This document shows positions 1 to 7,476 of a DNA stretch of 64,000 nucleotides, one piece after another; the first letter of the stretch is position 1; every line of letters begins with the position of its first letter. The translations under genes were made by a program, and so were the position numbers. The notes below the pieces were generated by a model that ran no database searches, was not told the DNA's origin, and was given only the letters and a program-made list of their open reading frames with translations. Location: positions 62,001 through 126,000 of the forward strand of contig JBCCHV010000008.1 of assembly GCA_039028635.1 (NCBI GenBank), read 5' to 3'. The DNA comes from Acidobacteriota bacterium (lineage in GTDB: Bacteria > Acidobacteriota > Thermoanaerobaculia > Multivoradales > JBCCEF01).

Positions 1-147
1 CAACCATCGCCGGCGCAGTGAGTCCCGCCAGCCGTCGAACGCTTCCGACGCCATCTCGAGCTCCTGCGACCGCTCGGCCGGAAGCGCCGGCCAGCGCGCA
101 GATTCATCGTCCGCGAGACGATCTCCATCCCCCGCTTCGTCCAGCAT
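1..147 (-). CDS. Partial unknown gene at the left edge, downstream of the injection-system tube gene
   Basis: An open frame of 49 codons starts at ATG 147 (a GTG lies just before it at 150) and runs off the left edge without a stop. The visible part is acidic and then Arg-rich (starts MLDEAGDGDR, ends RDSLRRRWL). I do not recognise a family. It follows the tube gene by 16 bases on the same strand, so it is probably the next gene of the contractile injection operon. No strong Shine-Dalgarno is visible. The rest of the gene is outside the window. Confidence 0.45.
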   Translation of the reverse strand, partial: MLDEAGDGDRLADDESARWPALPAERSQELEMASEAFDGWRDSLRRRWL

Positions 148-163
148 CACGTCGCTCGCCGGC

Positions 164-598
164 CTACTTCAGGGTCAAGCGGCTGTAAGCCAGGGTCAAG
201 GACTCGATGTGGACACCGCTGTGCTCTGCATTGAAGGGACCGATCTTGAGACGGCAGGGCCAGGCGCCATCGAGATTCCACCGCATGGCCTCGGTCGAGC
301 CGTCGTTCTGCAGCACCAAGACCGAAACGTTTTTACGCGCGTCCTGATCCTTCATCACCGCCTCCATCCACTGCCAGAGCTCCTTGGCCGCCGAGGTCAC
401 GCCGTAGGAAAGGGTGACCGGGCTGTAGCTCACCGAGCCCGGGAGATACTTGACCTCCTGCCCGCCCTCGCGAAAGGTGAGCACTTCCATCTCGACACCT
501 AGTCCTTCGCAAGACACGAAATGCCCCTCGATGCCCTGCATGTTCAGCTTGAAGTTGCTTGCCCGCAGTGGATCGGGCCATTTGGAGTTCTCGGCCAT
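164..598 (-). CDS. Contractile injection system / phage-like tail tube protein
   Basis: This 144-residue protein matches in length and layout the inner tube proteins of phage-like contractile systems (T4 gp19-like, Afp1/Pvc1 type). Recognisable parts are the N-terminal WPDPLRASNFKLNMQGIEG stretch, a central FREGGQEVKYLPG segment, and the C-terminal IESLTLAYSRLTLK strand typical of this family. Tube subunits stack as hexamers inside the sheath and carry cargo. The gene lies 32 bases after the sheath gene on the same strand, the usual order for such clusters. A GAGGAG ribosome-binding site precedes the ATG at 598. No lysis, capsid or packaging genes are visible, so an extracellular injection system (eCIS) is more likely than a prophage, although most of the cluster is off the left edge. 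Confidence 0.85.
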   Translation of the reverse strand: MAENSKWPDPLRASNFKLNMQGIEGHFVSCEGLGVEMEVLTFREGGQEVKYLPGSVSYSPVTLSYGVTSAAKELWQWMEAVMKDQDARKNVSVLVLQNDGSTEAMRWNLDGAWPCRLKIGPFNAEHSGVHIESLTLAYSRLTLK

Positions 599-630
599 TT
601 CTCGTTCTCCTCGTTCAGCGAGTCCAGGGG

Positions 631-1857
631 TTACCCGTCACCGGCCGCACCCGGAGCCTGCTGGCTGATGCGGAAAACGACGAATTCGGCAGGTTTGACC
701 GGGGCCAGCCCAATCAACGTGGTCACGATGCCGGCATCGATGTCCTCGGTCGGGTTGGTTTCCTCGTCACACTTGACGAAGAATGCCTCTTCGGGCGTAC
801 TCCCCATCAGGGCACCGCTGCGCCAAACCCTTTCCAAAAAAGCACTGATATCGCGCTGAATCGTCTTCCACAGAGAGCGGTCGTTGGGCTCGAAAACGAT
901 CCATCGGGTGCTGCGGGCGATCGACTCTTCGACCATGATGAATAGCCGCCGCACATTGAGGTACCGCCACTCGCTACTCGAGGGGGCCAAAGTCCTCGCT
1001 CCCCAAACGCGAATGCCTTCGCCGGCGAAGAAGCGGATGCAGTTGACGCCCTTCTGATTGAGCACACCTTGCTCATCCCTCGTCAGACGATAGGAAACGT
1101 CGAGGGCACCGCGAACGACCTCGTTCGCCGGCGCCTTGTGAACTCCACGGGTACCATCGGTGCGCGCCCAAATACCGGCGAGATGACCGGACGGCGTCAC
1201 CCAAACCAGGTCCCCGGCCAGGGGATCGCGAACCGCGATGCGGGGAAAGTAAAAGGTTCCGAAGCCCCCGTCGCTCACTCGCGGACGAAGACCCGCAGCA
1301 CTGCCCCCCTTCTTGGTTTTCCCAGATCCACCATCGTCCTTGCCCTTGTCGCCACCGGCCGGCGGCAGATCGGGGGTGATGACGCGGGTCAACTGATCGA
1401 TACTCGAAGGGTCCATCGGAGGATCGAGTATCGCCACCCGATCCTGCAGTTTTTCGCAATGAGAAAGGGCCGCCTCATAGGACGCCGCATCGTGGTACCC
1501 CGGAATCGAAACGATCGAGATCTCCTCGACCTCTTCGAGCAGCTGGAGGCCTCCCCGTTCACTGCCGGCCGCCACCACCGGCTTTCCGGCACCCACGTTG
1601 ACCACCCAGCAGCGACCACCCCCATTGAGAAAGAAACCGAAGACCGCTTGAGAGAGAGGCGTACTGGCATCCCCTTCCTGGACAAAGACCTTCAGGAACT
1701 CCGTCCAGTTGTTGATCGCCACCGCTTCGTTCGGACGCGCCGAGGAGGCGGGAGCAGCACCGACGAAGGCCGCGGTGCTCGTACCCACCATTTCGATCGG
1801 CCGGGCACCGCCGGGGACCTCTTCGACATAGATTCCTGGAGTCAGGTAGGTTGGCAT
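631..1857 (-). CDS. Contractile tail sheath protein
   Basis: This 408-residue protein begins MPTYLTPGIYVEEVPGG, the conserved start of phage and eCIS tail-sheath proteins, followed by the TSTAAFVGAA strand. The C-terminal third (INQKGVNCIRFF-like segment, ARTLAPSSSEWRYLNVRR, then IARSTRWIVFEPND) is the conserved sheath core, and FFVKCDEETNP plus EFVVFRISQ are standard end motifs. The sheath polymerises around the tube and contracts to drive it through a target envelope. The length is near that of short eCIS sheaths. Gly/Lys/Asp-rich residues around 175-195 look like a surface loop. It sits between the Pvc16-like gene (12-base gap) and the tube gene. Confidence 0.92.
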   Translation of the reverse strand: MPTYLTPGIYVEEVPGGARPIEMVGTSTAAFVGAAPASSARPNEAVAINNWTEFLKVFVQEGDASTPLSQAVFGFFLNGGGRCWVVNVGAGKPVVAAGSERGGLQLLEEVEEISIVSIPGYHDAASYEAALSHCEKLQDRVAILDPPMDPSSIDQLTRVITPDLPPAGGDKGKDDGGSGKTKKGGSAAGLRPRVSDGGFGTFYFPRIAVRDPLAGDLVWVTPSGHLAGIWARTDGTRGVHKAPANEVVRGALDVSYRLTRDEQGVLNQKGVNCIRFFAGEGIRVWGARTLAPSSSEWRYLNVRRLFIMVEESIARSTRWIVFEPNDRSLWKTIQRDISAFLERVWRSGALMGSTPEEAFFVKCDEETNPTEDIDAGIVTTLIGLAPVKPAEFVVFRISQQAPGAAGDG

Positions 1858-1869
1858 GATCTTCCTCCA

Positions 1870-2613
1870 TCAGGGCTCGAAGCGAACGTGCACCGGTTCT
1901 CCGGGAACCGGTGCCGACTCGAGAGTCACGACGCGAACGACACCACCGGCGCGAACTCGCAACTCTTGAATCGGCGGCTCCAACGGAACCGCTGGAAAGA
2001 TGAAACGACCCTCGTCATCGGTGTGAGCCGCTTGATCGAGGGAGGGGAGACCGACTCGAGCCCTCGCCACCGGCAGGTCGCCCGGGCCCAACACCCGGCC
2101 AAAGAGCGGCACCGTGACCGAGGACCCGAGCCGAATCGGCTGGCTTGCCTGCGGCAACACCGGCTCGACACTCTCCCGCAGACTTGGAAGCATGAGAAAA
2201 AAGGCAGGACGAGGCGGGATTCCGAAGCTCTGCCAAAGACCTGGATCATTGGCCGTCAGCTCGACTTCGAAACCCGCCTCGTCCTGGGCGGAAAAGAACA
2301 GCCTCGCAAGGGTCTTGTGTGCGGCGGTGCTGGTCGCGGCCCAAGCAGAGATCAGGTACCGCGTACGAAATCCGAAAGCAGGCCGCGAGCGGGTCGTTCG
2401 ATGAAGATAGGTCGAATCCTCGAGTCCCATCGGATAGGCCGAAACCGCCGTCCCGTCGAGCAGCTCGGAGGGTGCCTCGAAGGTGAGGGGAATTCCCGCG
2501 AGGGCTTTCGAAACCCAAGCCTCGATGCGCTGAGCCGGCTGTGCCGTGAGGTCGATCTCCAGGGCAGCCTCTCGGCAGTCTTCCGGTTCACGATCGGACA
2601 CCAGCGTCGTCAT
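1870..2613 (-). CDS. Pvc16/DUF4255-like protein with C-terminal carboxypeptidase-regulatory-like domain
   Basis: The open frame reaches 2682, but ATG 2613 has a GGGAG site 7 bases upstream and opens MTTLVSDREPE, so I use that start (247 residues). The N-terminal part, with RYLISAWAATSTAAHKTLARL, resembles the Pvc16 N-terminal (DUF4255) family found in eCIS clusters, where Afp16-type proteins cap the tube or set particle length. The last 80 residues (VPLFGRVLGPGDLPVARARV ... TDDEGRFIFPAVP) form a beta-sandwich of the carboxypeptidase regulatory type. It is the first gene of the visible operon and is followed closely by sheath and tube. The family assignment rests on motif recall and context. 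Confidence 0.7.
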   Translation of the reverse strand: MTTLVSDREPEDCREAALEIDLTAQPAQRIEAWVSKALAGIPLTFEAPSELLDGTAVSAYPMGLEDSTYLHRTTRSRPAFGFRTRYLISAWAATSTAAHKTLARLFFSAQDEAGFEVELTANDPGLWQSFGIPPRPAFFLMLPSLRESVEPVLPQASQPIRLGSSVTVPLFGRVLGPGDLPVARARVGLPSLDQAAHTDDEGRFIFPAVPLEPPIQELRVRAGGVVRVVTLESAPVPGEPVHVRFEP

Positions 2614-2870
2614 CTCGAGCTCCCTTCGATTCCTGGCGCCTCGACCCGAAAGGTGGGTCGTCAGCCGGCGCCGCTCAACCATCGAACGATCAAATCCCGG
2701 ACATTTTCGATACCAATCCTCACGGCATCAATGAGCCGGATTCTTTGGGATTCTTCTCCGCCGAAGGATTGATCAAGCAACAGACCAAAACTCAAGGAAA
2801 GGTGCCATTGAAGACCGCCCGTTGCGCTGGCAGGCTGGCCCGAAGGTGACGTCGACCTCGGTCCTCAAAG

Positions 2871-3713
2871 ATGCCCAAGAGACTCCTGGAAACCACCGTC
2901 GTTCTGACCCTTTCCGCCTGTGGCGTCGTGTCCGCAGCGATCGTGCGTGAGCACCAGGACCGGTGGGCGTCGCGACCAGCGATCACCGAGCCCACCTCGC
3001 CGGCGCCGCGGCCTCTCCCTGCCATCGCGAGCCCAAACCTTCCTCCCGACCCTCGACCAGCGCCCGCTCCCGAGCCCGAGGGCTCGTCGCAAGTCCTACC
3101 CGGCTTCCGCGGCGATACCGGCTGGATCCACCGTCGGGAAGGTCACGTCGGGGCTCCTTACTGGCCCGGCGGGCTGTCCGGAGTCACTCTCGATCCGGGG
3201 ATCGACCTCGGCCACGCCGAGCCTTGGCTCATCGAGCTCGCCTATCGGCACCGCACGACGCCCTCCCAGTGGCGCGCCATGCTGCGGGCGATGGGAGTTC
3301 GGGGTGAATCCGCCAACCGCCTCCTCGAACGGGACCCCGCACTGCGCAGTGTCCAGATCGATCAACCAGCGGCGGCGGAGATATTCCCCTACCTGCTGAA
3401 GCCCTACTGGCGCGCCCTGCGCCGGCGGTTCCCGACCCTCACCAAGGCCTACATCCCGGCCGAGGTCCAGACCGCATTGCTCTCGCTGGCCTACAACCGA
3501 GGCACCTGGAACCGCGACCTCGCCAGCCTTCACCTTCCCTTGCAACAGCGAGACTGGTCGGCCTTGGCGGCGCGGATCGAGGCGATGCAACAGGACCACG
3601 AGCTCGCCGGGATCCGCCGGCGCCGGCGGGTCGAAGGCTTCCTGATCTCGGGCCACTCGACCATTCCCAGGCCAACCGAGGCAGCCGTCTCGGCGAACCC
3701 GCCATCGGACTGA
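2871..3713 (+). CDS. Pesticin-type lysozyme (muramidase), exported
   Basis: A 280-residue protein with a short hydrophobic start and a possible lipobox, LSAC, at residues 14-17, then a Pro-rich linker to about residue 75. The catalytic region starts at RREGHVGAPYWPGG and contains GVTLDPGIDLGH. This Glu followed by a beta-hairpin is the signature of the T4-lysozyme-like domain of pesticin. Later helices (AEVQTALLSLAYNRG) also fit a lysozyme fold. Predicted role: cleavage of peptidoglycan outside the cytoplasm. It is transcribed away from the injection-system genes, 257 bases from the Pvc16-like start, so a link as effector or as wall-opening helper is possible but unproven. No clear Shine-Dalgarno precedes ATG 2871. 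The catalytic Glu assignment is inference. Confidence 0.72.
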   Translation: MPKRLLETTVVLTLSACGVVSAAIVREHQDRWASRPAITEPTSPAPRPLPAIASPNLPPDPRPAPAPEPEGSSQVLPGFRGDTGWIHRREGHVGAPYWPGGLSGVTLDPGIDLGHAEPWLIELAYRHRTTPSQWRAMLRAMGVRGESANRLLERDPALRSVQIDQPAAAEIFPYLLKPYWRALRRRFPTLTKAYIPAEVQTALLSLAYNRGTWNRDLASLHLPLQQRDWSALAARIEAMQQDHELAGIRRRRRVEGFLISGHSTIPRPTEAAVSANPPSD

Positions 3714-3763
3714 TCCGGCCGGTAGCGGCGCCCTGAGAAAGAGGCCGATACGCCGGTACGCCG

Positions 3764-3793
3764 TTGACACTACGAAGATCTTCGTAGTAACTT
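3764..3793 (+). promoter_or_regulatory. blaI promoter with embedded 20-bp palindromic operator
   Basis: TTGACA at 3764-3769 is followed by a perfect 20-bp palindrome at 3769-3788 (ACTACGAAGA and its complement) that fills the spacer and overlaps a weak -10 (GTAACT at 3787 or TAACTT at 3788). ACTAC/GTAGT ends recall BlaI/MecI operators. Bound repressor would block RNA polymerase, so autoregulation is likely. The start codon at 3800 lies only 7 bases after the -10, so the transcript is probably leaderless. Confidence 0.75.
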
Positions 3794-3799
3794 GGCGAC

Positions 3800-4189
3800 A
3801 TGAGTCGGGATCGCCCCAAAAAGCCCACCGAAGCGGAGCTCGAGATCTTGCGCGTCCTGTGGGCTGAGGGTCCGTCGACGGTGCGGCGGGTCCATGAGCT
3901 TCTGAGCGCCTCGAAGCCCCTGGCCTACACCTCGGTCTTGAAGACTTTGCAGATCATGACCGACAAGGACCTGGTCGAGCGCGACGAGAGCCAGCGAGCC
4001 CACGTCTACCAGGCCCGACAACCGGCCGAGCACACCAAGCGCCAGCTCGCCGGCGACGTATTGCAAAGGGTCTTCGAAGGCTCGGCGAGCGACTTGATGA
4101 TGCACGCCCTCGCCGGCCGCGAGGTCTCTGCCGGCGAGATTGCCGAGCTGAAACGCCTGATCGACGACTATCAGGAAAGCGAAGAGTGA
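3800..4189 (+). CDS. blaI: BlaI/MecI/CopY-family transcriptional repressor
   Basis: This 129-residue winged-helix protein begins RPKKPTEAELEILRVLWAEGPST, the classic BlaI/MecI N-terminus. KTLQIMTDKDLVERDESQRAHVYQA is the wing and linker, and the C-terminal half (LSGLVEHG-like region and IAELKRLIDDYQ) is the dimerisation helix pair. Length is typical of the family. BlaI repressors are inactivated when the partner BlaR1 sensor is triggered. Here the M56 gene starts in the last codon of this one (TGATG), so the pair is co-transcribed and coupled. A perfect palindrome sits in its own promoter. There is no Shine-Dalgarno; translation probably starts from a leaderless mRNA. The regulon may include the adjacent repeat protein and beta-lactamase-fold hydrolase. 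Confidence 0.93.
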   Translation: MSRDRPKKPTEAELEILRVLWAEGPSTVRRVHELLSASKPLAYTSVLKTLQIMTDKDLVERDESQRAHVYQARQPAEHTKRQLAGDVLQRVFEGSASDLMMHALAGREVSAGEIAELKRLIDDYQESEE

Positions 4190-6081
4190 TGCCCCTCGCC
4201 GCCGGATTCTTCGCCGGGGTTTCGTCGGAGGTCGTCTCAGCCCTCGGCTGGAGCCTGATCCACGCCCTCTGGCAAGGCACCGCCCTCGCAGCCCTCGCGG
4301 CCCTCGCCATGACCCTTTGGCGCCGCGCGGCCATCCGCTATGGCGTCGCGATGGTGGCCCTCGCGGGGAGCGTGCTGGCGCCGGTGCTGACCTTCTTTTG
4401 GCTCCTCGGCACCAGCCCTTCGGCAGCGCCGGCATCGACCCTGACCACTGTTCTCGCACCGGTCGTGGCCGCCCTGGAATCGTCCCACGCCACCCCCGCC
4501 CCGATTCCAGCGAGCGCCCCGGTCGAGCTCCTGCCCTGGCTGGTTTTCCTCTGGCTGATGGGCGTGGCCGCTTTTGGCCTGCGCGCCGCCGGGGGGCTGT
4601 GGTTGGTGGGCCGGATGGGCCGACGACCATCACTGCCGGTACCCGCGGAGATTCTCACCCTCGGCCGGGCCCTGGAGAGCCACCTCGGCATAGCTCGAGC
4701 GGTCCGCTACCGCGTCTGCACCTGGCTCGAGGCTCCCGCCGTCCTCGGTTGGTTGCGCCCAGTGGTCTTTCTGCCGGTCACCGCTCTGACCGGCCTGACC
4801 CCGGCCCAGCTCCGCCTGGTGATCGCCCACGAGCTGGCCCACATCCGGCGCTGGGACGGCCTCGCCAACCTGCTGCAGGTGACCAGCGAAACGCTGCTCT
4901 TCTACCACCCGGCGGTTTGGTGGCTGAACCGGCGCATCCGCATCGAGCGCGAGCACTCCTGTGACGACCTGGCGCTGTCGCTGGACTGCGATCCCCTCGA
5001 CTACGCCCGCGCTCTCACCGAGATGGCCGCCTGGCGCCGAGCGCCGCGCCTCGCCATGGGAGCCAACTCCGGTCCTCTGACGACCAGGGTTCGGCGCATC
5101 CTCGGAATGGCTGCCGAACGCCCCAGCGGCCGCTCGGCGGGCCTCCTGTGCCTCGGCCTGGCATTGATCGTCGGCCACGCCCTGGCCCAGCCCGTCGCGG
5201 AGCCCTCTTTGTCCGGGGCGAACGACATCACGACTGCCATCGCCGTCACCGCGCCGAGTCCACCGCTGCCGGAACAGCCACCCACACCGAGGACCGTGGC
5301 AAGCCGCGCCGAGACGGCGACTCCGGCGCGAGCCAAGCTGCCGGCCAAGGTGGCGACTCGCCGCCCCGGATCGCCGCCAGGGGGCGACACTGAGGAGGCC
5401 CTCGATGGCTCCATCCTGAACCAGTTCTCGCCACGAGAAAGGGCCACCTTAGAGATCCACGGCATCACCAATGAAGAACTTCGAGCCCTGCGCCGCGAGG
5501 GGCTTTCGCCAAACTTCGGCGAGCTGGTGGCCTTCAAGGTCCATGGCGTGACGCCGAGCTACGTGCGCCAGATGTCCGCTCTCCTCACGTCCCTCGACGA
5601 GGCTCAGCTGATCGCCATGCGTTCCCACGGCATCGATCCGTCGTTCGCTCGCGAGCTCACTGCCGAAGGCCTCGAGTTGCGCGCCGAGCAGCTCATCGCG
5701 CTGAAGGTTCACGACGTGACGCCCCGCCGGATCGCCGGGCTCAGAACCCTCGGCCTGGCCCTCGAGCCCGCAGAGGTGATCGCTCTGCAAGTGCACGAGA
5801 TCGACCCCGAGACCATCGCCCAGTGGCAAGCCCTGGGCTTTGATCTCGATGCGGCCAAGGTCATCGCTCTCCAGGTCCACGGCGTCCGCCTCGATGAGGT
5901 CGCGGCGTTCCTCGAGCTCGGTTTCGAGCCCCGGGTCGAAGACTTCATCGCCCTGCGGCGGCACGGCATCACCACCGCCCAGGCTCGCCGGGCTCGGGAG
6001 CATGGGGAGGCGCCCCGCGCCGCCCGAATGATCGCCCTGCAGCGCGCCGGCAAGCTCGGCCGGGGAGCACAACCGTCATGA
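4189..6081 (+). CDS. blaR1: BlaR1-like M56 membrane metallopeptidase with C-terminal VHG repeats
   Basis: ATG 4189 overlaps the blaI stop; a GTG at 4186 is the alternative. Hydrophobic helices fill roughly residues 5-65 and 105-135. The zinc motif HELAH is at residues 214-218 and EH at 255-256, as expected for peptidase M56 (BlaR1), which cleaves BlaI on signal. A hydrophobic segment near 315-335 is followed by a Pro/Ala-rich linker. No penicillin-binding sensor domain is present. From about residue 410 to the end there are seven or eight repeats of about 28 residues with the core VHGVTPE...G. These presumably lie outside the cytoplasm and replace the usual sensor. The next gene encodes a secreted protein built of the same repeats. 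Confidence 0.9.
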   Translation: MPLAAGFFAGVSSEVVSALGWSLIHALWQGTALAALAALAMTLWRRAAIRYGVAMVALAGSVLAPVLTFFWLLGTSPSAAPASTLTTVLAPVVAALESSHATPAPIPASAPVELLPWLVFLWLMGVAAFGLRAAGGLWLVGRMGRRPSLPVPAEILTLGRALESHLGIARAVRYRVCTWLEAPAVLGWLRPVVFLPVTALTGLTPAQLRLVIAHELAHIRRWDGLANLLQVTSETLLFYHPAVWWLNRRIRIEREHSCDDLALSLDCDPLDYARALTEMAAWRRAPRLAMGANSGPLTTRVRRILGMAAERPSGRSAGLLCLGLALIVGHALAQPVAEPSLSGANDITTAIAVTAPSPPLPEQPPTPRTVASRAETATPARAKLPAKVATRRPGSPPGGDTEEALDGSILNQFSPRERATLEIHGITNEELRALRREGLSPNFGELVAFKVHGVTPSYVRQMSALLTSLDEAQLIAMRSHGIDPSFARELTAEGLELRAEQLIALKVHDVTPRRIAGLRTLGLALEPAEVIALQVHEIDPETIAQWQALGFDLDAAKVIALQVHGVRLDEVAAFLELGFEPRVEDFIALRRHGITTAQARRAREHGEAPRAARMIALQRAGKLGRGAQPS

Positions 6082-6270
6082 CCTGTCCTGGTTTCCGCAG
6101 GAGATTGATCATGGACAGCGCATAGTCCCGGAAAACCGCCGCCGGATGCCCTGGCACCGATCGGCCGAAACGAAAAACCGAGCCTTCGTCAGCAACCAGC
6201 AACTCGCGGTGTCTCGTCACCGCACGGGAGAGGTGTATCTCGGTCACCGCGATTCGAGAGGAGTCCTACG

Positions 6271-7383
6271 ATGAGAACACGAACCATCCTCGCCTTCCTG
6301 GCTCTCACGGCACTGTGGATCTTGGCCGTTCCAGCGGCCCAAGCCGCCCCAACCCAGGGTGACTGGACCCTGAAGGTCGGAGACCGAGCCGGCGAGATCG
6401 AGCTCGGCCTGACAACGGACAGCGGCAAGCATCGCTCTCAGCACTACTCGACCTGGGCGGTCCGAGAGTTCGAGGGCATCGGTCAGGCGATGTCAGCGAG
6501 CAATCGCGCCAGCTTCGCCCTGGTACGCGAGGCCGGTCGGATCGACTTCGAAGGCAGGATCGACAACGGTCGCGGCAGCGGCACCTTTCGCTTCACGCCG
6601 TCACCGTCCTTCGCTCGCTCGATGGAGTCGCTCGACTTCGAGGTCGACGACCATCACCAGTTCGGTATGGCGCTCCAGGACGTCACCCTCGAGTTCGCTC
6701 GCCAAATGCGCAGTGCCGACCTCGAGGACCTCGACAGCAGCCAGCTGATCGCCTTTCGTTTCCACGGCGTCAGCCTCGACTACATCGAGGCCGTCCGCGA
6801 AGCCGGCCAGACGATCCGCGACAGCAAAAAACTCGTCGCCTTCCGCGTCCATGGCATTCAGCCCGACTGGATTCGCAGTCTCCACCGCGCCGGCTACGAA
6901 CCGAGCAACAGCAAGCTCGTCGCCATGAAGGTGCATGGCGTCACCATTCCATGGATCGAAGCGATGGCAGCGAGCGGCATCGGTCCCCTCCCGATCGAAA
7001 AGCTGATCGCCTTTCGAGTTCATCAGGTCACGCCCGAGATGATCGCGGCCTTCGTCGATCTCGGTTACGGCGACCTCGACGGCAGCCAGCTGGTCGCCTT
7101 CCGGGTGCATGACGTGTCGCCGGAGTTCGTTCGCGAGCTCGACGTGCTGGGCCTCGAACCGGCCGCTTCTCAGCTCATCGCCATGCGAATTCACCAGGTC
7201 ACCCCGGAGTTCGTTCGCGGCCTGCGGGACGCCGGCGCCGAGCTCGACATCAGCGGCTTCATCACCGCCAAGATTCAGGGCGTCACCCCGGAGTCGGTGG
7301 CCGAGGCGCGTCGCCAAGGACTGCGACGGCTGGATCTCGGCGGCATTCTCGACTGGCACCACTCGCGCCGTCACTCTTCCTGA
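6271..7383 (+). CDS. Secreted protein with seven VHGVTPE-type repeats
   Basis: The 370-residue product has a clear signal peptide (RTILAFLALTALWILAVPAAQA) and a GAGGAG ribosome-binding site. Residues 27-130 form a beta-rich domain (GDWTLKVGDRAGEIELGL). Residues 131-360 hold seven repeats of 28-29 residues whose core is LIAFRVHGVTPE followed by a short helix and Gly. The same repeat forms the extracytoplasmic tail of the M56 protein encoded 189 bases upstream. I know no assigned function. A ligand or negative partner of the M56 sensor, meeting it through like-with-like repeats, is the obvious guess. A GC-rich hairpin follows the gene. Confidence 0.8.
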   Translation: MRTRTILAFLALTALWILAVPAAQAAPTQGDWTLKVGDRAGEIELGLTTDSGKHRSQHYSTWAVREFEGIGQAMSASNRASFALVREAGRIDFEGRIDNGRGSGTFRFTPSPSFARSMESLDFEVDDHHQFGMALQDVTLEFARQMRSADLEDLDSSQLIAFRFHGVSLDYIEAVREAGQTIRDSKKLVAFRVHGIQPDWIRSLHRAGYEPSNSKLVAMKVHGVTIPWIEAMAASGIGPLPIEKLIAFRVHQVTPEMIAAFVDLGYGDLDGSQLVAFRVHDVSPEFVRELDVLGLEPAASQLIAMRIHQVTPEFVRGLRDAGAELDISGFITAKIQGVTPESVAEARRQGLRRLDLGGILDWHHSRRHSS

Positions 7384-7397
7384 TCTGCTGAATCCAT

Positions 7398-7427
7398 GGT
7401 CCCGGGGAGGCGGTTCCTCCCGGGACC
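7398..7427 (+). terminator. GC-rich hairpin between repeat protein and hydrolase
   Basis: GGTCCCGGGGAGG (7398-7410) pairs with CCTCCCGGGACC (7416-7427) around a 5-base loop with one bulged G. No T-run follows, so it may be an attenuator or RNA-stability element within an operon instead of a full stop. Confidence 0.5.
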
Positions 7428-7476
7428 TAGCCTGCTCCGCCCGCCCGGACGGACGTTTCCCTGGAGGGAGGTCTCG

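Noticed and set aside
164-2613. Prophage remnant
   Set aside because: Tail genes match contractile injection clusters, and no integrase, capsid, terminase or attachment repeats are visible; the left edge leaves some doubt.
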